Positions 1 to 7,113 of a stretch of 34,453 bases of DNA are shown here, one piece after another. Location of the stretch: NCBI RefSeq assembly GCF_009742825.1, contig NZ_WPCE01000008.1, forward strand, positions 1 to 34,453, written 5' to 3'. The position numbers and the translations under genes are program-made. This DNA is from Halorubrum sp. CBA1125 (GTDB taxonomy: Archaea > Halobacteriota > Halobacteria > Halobacteriales > Haloferacaceae). Within the stretch, counting starts at the first letter, position 1; the number at the start of each line of letters is the position of its first letter. The notes beneath the pieces were generated by a model that was not told the origin of the DNA, searched no databases, and saw only the letters and a program-made list of their open reading frames with translations.

Positions 1-2
1 AC

Positions 3-131
3 CACCTCGGCGACGGCGTCCTATTTCAAACCCGCCACGAGGGCCGCCACCACACGTGGCGACTCATCCACTCCGGCGACGGTGATCTGCTGAATAGAGC
101 GGATGAATTCACCGGCCTGGAGTCGGCCTAG
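3..131 (+). CDS. C-terminal end of an unidentified protein (5' end outside window)
   Basis: The third forward frame is open from the window edge to a TAG at 129-131 and gives 42 residues, beginning HLGDGVLFQTRHEG and ending GLESA. The reading is rich in His, Gly and Asp and has haloarchaeal codon use. No motif is diagnostic and I do not recognise the family. It is the only one of the three forward frames that stays open over the whole stretch, which is the main support. It could be chance, since only about 130 bases are visible. Confidence 0.45.
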   Translation, partial: HLGDGVLFQTRHEGRHHTWRLIHSGDGDLLNRADEFTGLESA

Positions 132-224
132 AGTACTGGTTCTGTAGGCATTTATTGACCTATGTAGAAAGTGTATATTCGTTAATCCATAATATACATG
201 CGTATTCATTCGCTCTTACGAAAT

Positions 225-605
225 ATGACTGAACAAAACCTGTATAAGCGCCTCGGGGAACAAGAGGGTATTCGCGCTGTGGTCGATGATTTCTATGACA
301 GGCTTCTCGCCGATGATGAATTAGGGCCGTTCTTCGAGACTGCAGATATGGAGAAACTACGTCGGACGCAGACGGATTTCCTGTGTGAGGCAGCAGGTGG
401 TCCCGAAACGTACGACGCTGAACCTGTCCGTGAGGCACATCTACACATTCCCTTCACTCCGGCTCACATCCAGCGAGCCGTTGAATTGTTGTACGAGAGT
501 TTAGACGCCTTCGATGTGGCTGATGAGGACGCAGAAGCTGTCGTTCAGGCAGTAGCCGCGTATGAAGAAGACTTGCTAGCCAGACCAGAAAACAAGGAAG
601 AATGA
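225..605 (+). CDS. Truncated haemoglobin (group I-like)
   Basis: Predicted cytosolic 2-on-2 globin of 126 residues that binds haem and probably handles O2, NO or reactive species. The N-terminal LYKRLGEQEGIRAVVDDFY matches helices A-B, with Phe-Tyr at B9-B10. PFF gives the CD1 Phe. RTQTDFL fits helix E. REAHLHIPFTPAHI contains the proximal F8 His (the H of REAH), followed by helix G. The length is normal for the family. An in-frame ATG at 198 would add nine residues (MRIHSLLRN) that do not resemble the family, so I chose the ATG at 225, which starts MTEQNLY. AT-rich sequence upstream (about 170-195, with TATATTC and AATATAC) could hold the promoter. The gene stands alone and is followed by insertion-sequence debris. 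Confidence 0.9.
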   Translation: MTEQNLYKRLGEQEGIRAVVDDFYDRLLADDELGPFFETADMEKLRRTQTDFLCEAAGGPETYDAEPVREAHLHIPFTPAHIQRAVELLYESLDAFDVADEDAEAVVQAVAAYEEDLLARPENKEE

Positions 606-752
606 TCGACAGATCATAGCTTGTTCTGCAAAACACGCGCCCTGTATCTCGCACGCGACTCTGAACATCTCTCTGAACTGCCAGACCTCATTACAATCAG
701 TACGCAGATTTCAGTGACCAGCTGTTTCAGACGAGAATATGTTTAACGAATA

Positions 753-920
753 GGATTTCAACAGAGCCAACGACATGAAGATCGGAACAGCGTCAAACGT
801 GTCTTTCGTAAGGTAAAACGCAGAACTACCAGTTTCTCAAACTGTTTCAGCAACGCCGAAGCAGAAACCGCGAACGGGCAGCTCAGATCCTTCGCCTTCG
901 CATGGAATCCGCTTCTCTGA
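753..920 (+). pseudogene. IS6-family transposase, C-terminal fragment
   Basis: The frame ending at TGA 918-920 encodes RHEDRNSVKRVFRKVKRR, followed by TSFSNCFSNAEAET and a terminal FAFAWNPLL. This is the characteristic C-terminus of haloarchaeal IS6-type DDE transposases (family pattern: RNSVERVFREVKRRTSSFSN, then FAFAWNQLI). About 50 of roughly 210 residues remain, and the DDE catalytic core is absent, so it is inactive. Only the part from about 768 resembles the family; upstream sequence belongs to an element end. Its insertion between the haemoglobin and the wHTH gene marks this flank as recombinogenic. Confidence 0.8.
757..768 (-). repeat. Terminal inverted repeat of an IS6-type element
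   Basis: The + strand reads TTCAACAGAGCC, the reverse complement of GGCTCTGTTGAA. This fits the GGNNCTGTTG start of IS6/IS26/IS240-type ends. It is followed on the minus strand by ATCCTATTCG. A related sequence, GGCTCTGTTGCATCCTCG, lies at 12921 on the + strand. The end lies upstream of the transposase fragment instead of downstream, so it probably comes from a different or rearranged copy. Confidence 0.55.
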
Positions 921-977
921 ACACTACATTATTAAATGGGAGAATGTTTAACACGCCACGATCAGACTTTTTGACTA

Positions 978-1325
978 ATGTCTTCGGGAATAAGACAAAT
1001 TTCTGAAAGTAGCGATGACGGAGGTCAACCATTCCCCGCCCCCGTTGACGACATGTTCGACATGCTCGGGGATTCAGAGTCCCTAGCAATTCTTCAAGCA
1101 ACATCAGATTCTGCACAAACTGCTTCAGAGTTAGAGGACCAGTTAGAGATATCATGTTCTACTCTGTATCGTAAACTCAACTGTCTCGCTGATATGTCGC
1201 TCCTTGAGGTAAGATATCGTCCAAAGAGAAATGGCCATCATTCGAAGGAGTACAAAACGTCATTCGAGGAGATTTTCATCAGACTACCTGATGGTGAGGA
1301 AGCCACACTTTTTCAGGGCAACTGA
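978..1325 (+). CDS. Small winged-helix DNA-binding protein
   Basis: Predicted 115-residue regulator. After an acidic, flexible N-terminus (about 1-30), DMFDMLGDSESLAILQATS and TASELEDQLEISCSTLYRKLNCLADMSLLEVRY form a typical haloarchaeal wHTH. LEISCSTLYRKL is the recognition region and YRPKRNGHHSKEYKTSFEEIFI is the wing and C-terminal strand. This resembles the HTH_20/ArsR-type halobacterial family. No ligand-binding domain is present. The start ATG follows an AT-rich stretch (TACATTATTAAAT at 925-937) that may contain a TATA element. A decayed zinc-ribbon gene follows. Its target is unknown; autoregulation or control of the adjacent genes is only a guess. Confidence 0.8.
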   Translation: MSSGIRQISESSDDGGQPFPAPVDDMFDMLGDSESLAILQATSDSAQTASELEDQLEISCSTLYRKLNCLADMSLLEVRYRPKRNGHHSKEYKTSFEEIFIRLPDGEEATLFQGN

Positions 1326-1401
1326 TAATTACGACTGCGAGTTGGATCCCGAGGCGATCTGCAGGGCACACGTTCGAAGATGTCATGTTCACTGACGACA
1401 C

Positions 1402-1527
1402 GGAGACGCCAGTGAACGTGGGACCGGCGAGAAGTCAGCAGACGAGGCGAAGGTTCAGCGGTAGTACGATTGTCCCGACTGTGGATATAAATCCATCTCC
1501 TGCATCGTCTACGGCCTCGAATGGTGA
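1402..1527 (+). pseudogene. Decayed zinc-ribbon gene (DUF7568-like C-terminus) with internal amber codon
   Basis: One frame reads GEKSADEAKVQR, then TAG (1462-1464), then YDCPDCGYKS and IVYGLEW before TGA at 1525-1527. From memory, haloarchaeal plasmid proteins annotated DUF7568 end in GEKSADGxKVQRWFDCPDCGYE..., so the TAG sits where Trp (TGG) is expected and one CPxC knuckle remains. The 5' part is unrecognisable and has a stop at 1396-1398. A gene of the partner family (DUF7567-like) follows intact, which fits the usual pairing of these genes. The family name is recalled, not searched. Confidence 0.55.
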
Positions 1528-1550
1528 GTGGTGAATCCGCGCTGGACGCT

Positions 1551-1603
1551 GTTTTTCGGCCGGGGCGGAGAGAGTGACCCGGTCGAACCGGGTCGGCCCA
1601 ACA
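1551..1603 (+). promoter_or_regulatory. T-tract plus hairpin intergenic module, copy A
   Basis: CTGTTTTTCG (Ts at 1552-1556) is followed by an inverted repeat, CCGGG 1560-1564 with CCCGG 1578-1582; a second CCGG-rich palindrome (CCCGGTCGAACCGGG) overlaps it. The start codon lies 47 bases after the T-tract. The same architecture recurs at 31457, 32707, 33030 and 34101. The T-tract may terminate the upstream transcript, and the hairpin would then lie in the 5' leader of the next gene. Confidence 0.55.
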
Positions 1604-1999
1604 ATGAGTCTTGAAGTACTCGACCGACACAGCGAGGCACTGTTCGAGTTCCTTTGGTGCCCCGTCTGCGGGCAGGAAGTGTTCACCCACATTCCCTTCG
1701 AGGGAGTGTTCTGCAAGAACTGCAACACCCAGGTCGAACTCCAGGAATCCCGAGAAACACGCGGTTACGAGGAGGCCGTGCTCGCCTGCTTCGATACAAC
1801 CACGACCTGGAACCTTCACGTCGACGAGAAACTGCGCCGCGACCTGCCGGACCGGTCGGCGCGCGTGAAGGTCCTCGGCGCACAGGGCGCTTACGAGGTC
1901 GACTGGTGGAGTCCAGAGCCGGATGAGGACTGGGAACCTGTGGAACGCGGAGAGTTCAACGACGTCGAGGAGCCAGACGAGGTGTCAGATCTAGCGTGA
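1604..1999 (+). CDS. Small Cys4 zinc-binding protein (DUF7567-like)
   Basis: Predicted 131-residue protein. FLWCPVCGQEVFTHIPFEGVFCKNCNTQVEL (about residues 18-48) has two CxxC knuckles and should form a zinc ribbon. The rest is acidic, with a mixed alpha/beta region (LACFDTTTTWNLHVDEKL; AQGAYEVDWWSPEPDEDW) and a very acidic tail. The family is common on haloarchaeal plasmids and its function is unknown; the DUF number is from memory. I chose ATG 1604 (MSLEVLDRHSEALF) over the in-frame ATG at 1574, because the earlier start would place the hairpin module inside the gene. It is intact, unlike the gene before it. Confidence 0.75.
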   Translation: MSLEVLDRHSEALFEFLWCPVCGQEVFTHIPFEGVFCKNCNTQVELQESRETRGYEEAVLACFDTTTTWNLHVDEKLRRDLPDRSARVKVLGAQGAYEVDWWSPEPDEDWEPVERGEFNDVEEPDEVSDLA

Positions 2000-2119
2000 T
2001 GATCAGCTAATAATTGATCCACCGATTCTCCTAAGCCCAAGGCGTGGACCGGGCCGGACAGAGACACCGTCGAAATGTGTGACCAAACCTTCATACGAGT
2101 TGGCTGAAGAAAATCGGCT

Positions 2120-3682
2120 ATGAGGGCTGTTACGTATCGGAATCAAATTTACGAGATATTCGCCGATCCAAACGAAGGGCTCGAGAATCAAATCGAGCAG
2201 GCTCTCAACATCGGGACAGAATATCTCGACCTTTCAATCGGGTTTTTCACACGGATCTCAAGGGGGACACAGGAGATTCTTCAGGCGACCGGGGATCACC
2301 CGTTGATCCAACCAGGTGAGAGCTGCCCACTCGACGAGGCCTACTGTCGTCGGACCATCGAAATCGAAAGCCAGCTCGCCATCGAGGATGCAACAGCATC
2401 CACAGAGATCTCCGAAACCGCCGTTCAGACGTTCGGCTTGGGAGCGTATATCGGTGCGAAAATCCTCGTCGACGGCGAGGTGTATGGGACTGCTTGCTTT
2501 GCCGATACGGAGCCACGCGACGACCCCTTTGTCGACGAGGAACGGTTCTTCGTCGAACTAATCGCTAGACTTGGTGGCCAAGCCATCGAACGACGAAACT
2601 ACAAAGAAGAACTCTCACGGCGTGAAGAGCGATTGGACGAACAGCGAGAGATATACCGGGCCGTCATTGAGGCCAATTTCGACTCCGTCTTCCGGTTCGA
2701 CACGGGCGGAACGTTCACGTATGCGTCCGAAAGCGCCCAGGACCTCTTGGGATACTCACCAACTGAGCTCGTAGACCAACCGATAACGCTTGCCCATCCC
2801 GATGCACAGACCACGGAGTGGGCCTGGGAGAACCTCTCACAGATTCTGAATGGAGAGCCAGCCGAAGCCCAGGATTTCCCACTGGAAACAAAATCAGGAG
2901 AAGTCATCTTTACAGATATCCGCGGCGTTCCGATCTACGATGGGAGTGTGCCGGACGCAGCACGCAGTGCAGACGATATCGTCGGGATACAAGTAATGGT
3001 GCGTGACGCGAGTGATCGGCGCCAGCGGGAAGGACTCATCAGCGTCATAAATCGCGTTCTCCGTCACAACGTGCGAAACGAGATGTCTGTTATCCGTGGC
3101 TGGGCGGATATGCTCGTGGAGGAATTGGATGGGGATAGAGCGAAAAAAGCGGCGGTGATCCGGGCTGCTTCGACACGATTACTCGATCTAACCGAAGCCG
3201 CACAGAAGATCGAGCAGAACCGTGAAATATCACCCGAGTTAGAGCCGACTGACATTATGCCGCTGGTCAACCGGATCGTCACTGAGTGTGAAACCCGATA
3301 TCCAGACGCCGCGATTACTGTCGACGCGCCAGACCAAGCGATCGCGGAGACGCTTCCACGGATCGAAGTGGCATTATTCGAACTCGTTGATAACGCTGCC
3401 AAGCACGGGGGGGATCCTGCATCCGTTGATATCGACGTACGTGTGTCCGATCTCCAGATCACTTGTCAGGTTACCGATACCGGACCGGGGCTTCCGGATA
3501 CGGAACGGAGTGTTTTGGAAACCGGTGTAGAAACACCACTCATCCATGGGCAGGGACTCGGGCTGTGGTTGAGTTATTGGATTATCACGACCTTGGATGG
3601 AGAGATCGAAGTTATCGAATCCGCTCCCGGAACAACAATTGAAATTCAGCTCCCGACACCAGCGGACGAGGAGGGCCAATAA
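2120..3682 (+). CDS. GAF-PAS sensor histidine kinase
   Basis: Predicted soluble 520-residue sensor kinase with no membrane segment. Residues about 20-155 form a GAF domain (ESCPLDEAYCRRTIE; GAYIGAKILVDGEVYGTACFAD), typical of cytosolic small-molecule or redox sensing. A short coiled coil follows at 160-178, then a PAS domain at about 178-300 (AVIEANFDSVFRFD; DLLGYSPTELV). The H-box is NRVLRHNVRNEMSVI with phospho-acceptor His316, the haloarchaeal bat-type variant. The C-terminal ATPase has an N-box (ALFELVDNAAKHGG), a G1 box (DTGPGLP) and a G2 box (GQGLGLWLSYWI). It has no receiver domain and no linked response regulator, so its output partner is unknown. The 3' end converges on a truncated DsbA-like gene with overlap. 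Confidence 0.92.
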   Translation: MRAVTYRNQIYEIFADPNEGLENQIEQALNIGTEYLDLSIGFFTRISRGTQEILQATGDHPLIQPGESCPLDEAYCRRTIEIESQLAIEDATASTEISETAVQTFGLGAYIGAKILVDGEVYGTACFADTEPRDDPFVDEERFFVELIARLGGQAIERRNYKEELSRREERLDEQREIYRAVIEANFDSVFRFDTGGTFTYASESAQDLLGYSPTELVDQPITLAHPDAQTTEWAWENLSQILNGEPAEAQDFPLETKSGEVIFTDIRGVPIYDGSVPDAARSADDIVGIQVMVRDASDRRQREGLISVINRVLRHNVRNEMSVIRGWADMLVEELDGDRAKKAAVIRAASTRLLDLTEAAQKIEQNREISPELEPTDIMPLVNRIVTECETRYPDAAITVDAPDQAIAETLPRIEVALFELVDNAAKHGGDPASVDIDVRVSDLQITCQVTDTGPGLPDTERSVLETGVETPLIHGQGLGLWLSYWIITTLDGEIEVIESAPGTTIEIQLPTPADEEGQ

Positions 3683-3977
3683 CAGTCTCCAGAAGATCGT
3701 CGAGGTCGAGCATCTCGTCGGCGTCGTACTCCTCTTTCAATCGGGCGACGTTCTGTCGTACCTGGTCGAAATACGCTTCGTCTTTTCTGTCGTCGACAGA
3801 GTGATCGATCTTACCGTCGGGCCCGCGTTTCTGACTCCGAAGATCGAACGGTTGCCAATCAATCTCGAGGTCACGATCGCGCGTTTCCTGATACTCCTCC
3901 AATGACCGGCGACCGAGGTAGCAAAACGGACACACGTAATCCGAATACACCGTGATTTGACCGCTGTTTTCAACCAT
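3612..3977 (-). pseudogene. DsbA/FrnE-like thiol oxidoreductase, truncated at the 3' end
   Basis: The N-terminus is a clear DsbA-family thioredoxin fold of the FrnE type: ITVYSDYVCPFCYLGRRSLE has the CPFC active site at residues 16-19, and WQPFDLRSQKRGPDG is a family signature. Similarity runs to about residue 94 (ADEMLDLDD, near position 3696). The last 27 residues (LLETVIGPPRPLVSG...) only read the antisense of the histidine kinase gene. Full-length relatives have about 210 residues and carry the helical insert plus the cis-Pro strand (VPTF), so the product would lack half of the fold. The break lies about 10 bases beyond the kinase stop codon, which points to a rearrangement joint. Confidence 0.8.
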
Positions 3978-4120
3978 TGCGTGTCAGTATGGCCGGCCAC
4001 CGAATAAGAATCCCAGTGAGCAGAAGGTTACCCACGTGGGAGTGCGATGAAACCGGCTCGTCCACGTGCAGCTCATTCTGAACTCCCAGATGCGGACATG
4101 GTGAATTACACAGAGTCACG

Positions 4121-5142
4121 TTATTTATGTGGAATACCACGTTGGTTCTCGATGATTCGTTCCTGCATTTCTTCGAGCTTGATGAAGTGACAGAGTGGGT
4201 TCCCTGGATAGACGACCGGGTTTTCCAGTACCCCGACGAGCAGTCCGGTGAATGGGGCCTCAACGGTCGTTTCGTCAGATTTGAACGGGTTCGTGATGCG
4301 GCAGATTGTCTCACCCTCGTGGACTAACTCCCCCCGTTTGTAGTTCATTTCGACGATTCCACCTGCGTCAGCCCGGAGCCACGTCTTTTCACTCCAGCCC
4401 TCGATCACAGTCCGCCATCCCGGCCACCGAACCGTTTCCTGTTGGTAAATCCCGTATTCGGCGAACACGCTCCGGACGCATCGAGGGCGTGGTCGATCAA
4501 CTCCCGCTCGAAGCGATGTGCTTCCCCCATCTCGAGCGTGATCGTCGGGATACCGTCGTCAGTCGCCTCCCGCCGCAGCATCCCCGAAGAGCCTTCACCG
4601 GCCATGATAAGATTCGTTCCGAAAGCGCGAGCGAGTCGGGCGGCCCCCTCGTCGTCCATGTCGGCGCGGACGTGGAACATGTTCGTCCGGCCACGTGTCG
4701 AGGTGTGGAAATCGAGGCCGAAATCACAGGGCTCGATGAAGTTATGGTAGATCTGGTAGGCAATCCGGTTCGAACTCGTACTGTTCTGTTTCCCTGGAAA
4801 GGCTCGATTCAAATCCCGTTCATAGATCGGTAGGTAGCGCTCCTGAGCGACGAACCCCTGAACATTCAGAACGGGGAGACAAACGAGCGTCCCACAGACT
4901 TCTGAATGGTCCCACTCTTGGGCGACTTCTCGGACAACTTCGATCCCGTTGAGTTCGTCACCGTGTATCGCAGCCGAGAGGAATGCAGTTGGCCCGGGCC
5001 GGGGACCGTTGATAATCGTCACTGGAATCCGGACCGGATCACCCAGATAGGTCTCGCTCACTGGATACCGGAATTCCTCCGTTTCGCCGGGGTCCACACG
5101 GCCGCCATCGAATGTGAATGCTTCCGCCTGTTGTTCGCTCAT
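4121..5142 (-). pseudogene. Succinylglutamate desuccinylase/aspartoacylase-family hydrolase with a single-base frameshift
   Basis: Zinc-dependent amidohydrolase of the M14/AstE-ASPA superfamily. Frame 1 (245 codons from ATG 5142) carries the metal motif AAIHGDELNG (HxxE), LDFHTSTRG (third ligand His) and TLEMGEAHRF (catalytic Glu). The frame then breaks after LIDHALD. The C-terminal beta domain continues in another frame (SVFAEYGIYQQETVRWPGW ... VEAPFTGLLVGVLENPV) to the TAA at 4121-4123. Adding one base near 4479 (expected GACGCCATCGAG, present GACGCATCGAG) restores an uninterrupted 340-residue protein of normal length. It is either a recent mutation or a sequence error; all motifs are intact. 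It is divergent from the RimK-like gene and shares its promoter region. Confidence 0.85.
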
Positions 5143-5188
5143 CAGTCCCTACATGGTGAGTCCTAGCGGGTTAAATCGAGAGAGGGGT

Positions 5189-5203
5189 TGTAACTGTGTT
5201 ACA
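5189..5203. promoter_or_regulatory. Operator-like palindrome in divergent promoter (site 1)
   Basis: TGTAAC-TGT-GTTACA is a perfect 6-bp inverted repeat with a 3-bp spacer. It lies 47 bp upstream of the aspartoacylase-like start (5142, minus) and 55 bp before the RimK-like start (5258, plus). The position and symmetry suit a dimeric regulator controlling both genes. The binder is unknown. Confidence 0.45.
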
Positions 5204-5213
5204 CGTTCGCAGA

Positions 5214-5229
5214 ACCCGTAATGACGGGT
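5214..5229. promoter_or_regulatory. Operator-like palindrome in divergent promoter (site 2)
   Basis: ACCCGT-AATG-ACGGGT is a perfect 6-bp inverted repeat with a 4-bp spacer, 10 bp from site 1. The RimK-like start codon is 28 bp downstream, with CTCCAATATAGACC between them as a possible TATA-like stretch. Confidence 0.4.
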
Positions 5230-5257
5230 ATCTCCAATATAGACCAGAGCAACGCTA

Positions 5258-6643
5258 ATGACTGCCTCTTCCAATTCCCCCGAACCGGAGGGTCCGACGG
5301 ACTCGGTACGGTCTGCGAGCATCGATAGTGTGCAGACCGATGCTGGGACACAGCGAGTGGGCGTTTTGAGCACCCACAACAGCAAGGAAACCAAAGCGAT
5401 CCTGAACGCGGTTCGGGTGTTGGGCCACGAACCCGTGTGGATCCGCGACGAGAACGTCACTTCGTGGATCGAGGACGGTGCAGTCCAGCTCTCACCGCGG
5501 GTCGACATCCTCGTAAACCGGATGCTCCTGACAAAGAGTGACCACCAACTCGAAGATCTCCAGCTCGCTGCACTCTACGAGGAGATGACACCTATCGTAA
5601 ACGAACCGCAGGCCGTCGCGAACACACTCCATAAGTATCGCGCCGGTGCGAAGCTTGCTGCAGCCGGCCTGCCAGTACCGGACGCTTTCTTTGGCCGCTC
5701 CCCGCGGAAGTTCGAAAAGTGGCCGGAGTACCTCCCGGATACCGCTGCCCACAAGCATACCATCGGGACGAACGGGCAGGATATGTCGGTCGTCTCGCCG
5801 AACGAACCCGTCGGTCCGATGATCAACGACGAATATGCGTTCGTCCAAGAGTTTCTCGAAGACTCCGATGATCGTCCCTCTGACGTGCGTGTCTACGTCG
5901 TTGGTGGGGAGATCGTCGGGGCGATGCGACGCCACGCACCGGACGGCGACTGGCGGACGAACGTCGCGCTCGGCGGTGACGTCGAGGGCGTAACTGACGA
6001 ACTCGGTCAGGAGCCTCGCCGACTGGCGAAGGAGGCCACCGATATCCTTGGTTTGGATCTGGCCGGGGTCGATCTGATGCCGATCGACGGCGAGTGGTAC
6101 ATCCTCGAAGTCAACGCTACCGCGGGATTCAAAGGCCTGTTTTCGGCGACGGGTGTCTCGGCCGCTCTGCACATCGCACGCCTCGCTATCGAGCGAGCAG
6201 GCGGCAGCATCGACACTTCACAAGTCGTCGAGCTGGAAACGACACTGGACGACTCCGTTCCCGATTGCAAACCGCCGCTCGTTCAAGACCAGGGTGACGA
6301 CGGCGTCCTCGGCTACACCTCGCGAATCCGAATCAATGGTCGTGACGGGGCAGAACAGGCGGTCGCGAAGTCCGACACGGGTGCCAAGCGAACGAGCATC
6401 GACACCGACCTCGCCGGTCGGATCGGCGCCGGGCCTCTCGTGGGTACAACCGACGTGCGGTCGGGGACGGGCAGTGGCACGGAGACGCGCCCCCTCGTCG
6501 ACGTCGACCTTTGTCTGAACGGGCGCTGGCGGACGGTCACCGCCAGCATCACCGACCGGTCGGAAATGACCTATCCGGTCCTCCTGGGCAGAGACGTGCT
6601 CGAAGCATACACCCTGGACATCAGCCGAACGGTCGAAGAATAA
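5258..6643 (+). CDS. RimK-type ATP-grasp ligase fused to a RimB-like retropepsin-fold protease domain
   Basis: Predicted cytosolic 461-residue fusion. Residues about 32-320 form a RimK/LysX-type ATP-grasp ligase: VGVLSTHNSKET begins the pre-ATP-grasp domain, NEPQAVANTLHKYRAGAKLAAAGLPVPDAF fits the lid-proximal helix, DVRVYVVGGEIVGAMRR is an ATP-grasp strand pair, and GVDLMPIDGEWYILEVNATAGF carries the Mg-binding Glu and Asn. These enzymes form carboxylate-amine (often poly-Glu) bonds. Residues about 345-461 match the RimB/'ATP-dependent zinc protease' family (pfam05618), a retropepsin-like fold with the DTGAKRTSID active-site motif and LLGRDVLEAY. In many bacteria the two are separate neighbours, often with an aspartoacylase-type gene, as here. 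The substrate is unknown. The N-terminal 30 residues are disordered and acidic. Confidence 0.88.
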   Translation: MTASSNSPEPEGPTDSVRSASIDSVQTDAGTQRVGVLSTHNSKETKAILNAVRVLGHEPVWIRDENVTSWIEDGAVQLSPRVDILVNRMLLTKSDHQLEDLQLAALYEEMTPIVNEPQAVANTLHKYRAGAKLAAAGLPVPDAFFGRSPRKFEKWPEYLPDTAAHKHTIGTNGQDMSVVSPNEPVGPMINDEYAFVQEFLEDSDDRPSDVRVYVVGGEIVGAMRRHAPDGDWRTNVALGGDVEGVTDELGQEPRRLAKEATDILGLDLAGVDLMPIDGEWYILEVNATAGFKGLFSATGVSAALHIARLAIERAGGSIDTSQVVELETTLDDSVPDCKPPLVQDQGDDGVLGYTSRIRINGRDGAEQAVAKSDTGAKRTSIDTDLAGRIGAGPLVGTTDVRSGTGSGTETRPLVDVDLCLNGRWRTVTASITDRSEMTYPVLLGRDVLEAYTLDISRTVEE

Positions 6644-6781
6644 CCCTCAGAAGCACGATGCAACCCACACCCCGCTACCGAGGTATTGAACCACGGCCAA
6701 CAGTAAACGGCACAGAGAGAGCGCAAAAATGGAACTGACGCAGGTGGCTATCCATTCAGAACAACCCACCTCTCACCCACT

Positions 6782-7054
6782 ATGTCTGTGACGAGACGAT
6801 CCGTCTTAGAACAGCTCGCTACGGCGAGTGACGCGACACGACAGGAGACGACCACCATCGAAGCGCTAGCTGCGACGCTCGACGCCGATGAATACACAGT
6901 CGAATCGCATATTGAGAGGTTGGAAGCCTGTGAACTGGCCCGAATCACGCCCGATGGCACCGCACGAGTCACGATAACTGGTGAAGAACTCCTCGAACTC
7001 AATACTACGGAGATGGTCATCGTCGACGCCGCTACATCGAACTCAAAGATATGA
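6782..7054 (+). CDS. Small winged-helix protein
   Basis: A 90-residue protein. RRSVLEQLATASDATRQETTTIEALAATLDADEYTVESHIERLEACELARITPDGTARVTITGEELLEL is a complete three-helix wHTH plus a two-stranded wing. This is a common haloarchaeal stand-alone regulator type with no sensor domain. It lies 138 bp after the RimK-like gene and 59 bp before the zinc-ribbon regulator, in the same orientation. It could regulate either neighbour; nothing in the sequence decides. The hydrophobic/polar pattern is convincing, but the family name is not certain. Confidence 0.75.
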   Translation: MSVTRRSVLEQLATASDATRQETTTIEALAATLDADEYTVESHIERLEACELARITPDGTARVTITGEELLELNTTEMVIVDAATSNSKI

Positions 7055-7113
7055 GAGAACCGGTATTTATCAGGAACCAATACGATTGTGTACTAAATGG
7101 AGCTGAATAGCTA

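Larger units (their letters stand above)
606..977. other. Intergenic region filled with insertion-sequence debris
   Basis: No intact gene is visible. The stretch holds an IS6-type terminal inverted repeat (757-768) and a transposase 3' fragment (753-920). The segments 733-748 (GAGAATATGTTTAAC) and 943-953 (GAGAATGTTTAAC) look like two diverged copies of the same subterminal sequence. The 600-700 part shows nothing I can identify. Confidence 0.6.

Noticed and set aside
2385..2400. GATGCAACAGCATC, resembling an IS6 end
   Set aside because: Lies in the GAF codons of the histidine kinase, lacks the GGNNCTG context, and is a coincidental palindrome.
5492..6172. Long minus-strand open frame (226 codons) inside the RimK-like gene
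   Set aside because: It is antisense to motif-bearing codons of the RimK domain and shows no family resemblance; GC-rich third positions commonly give such shadow frames.
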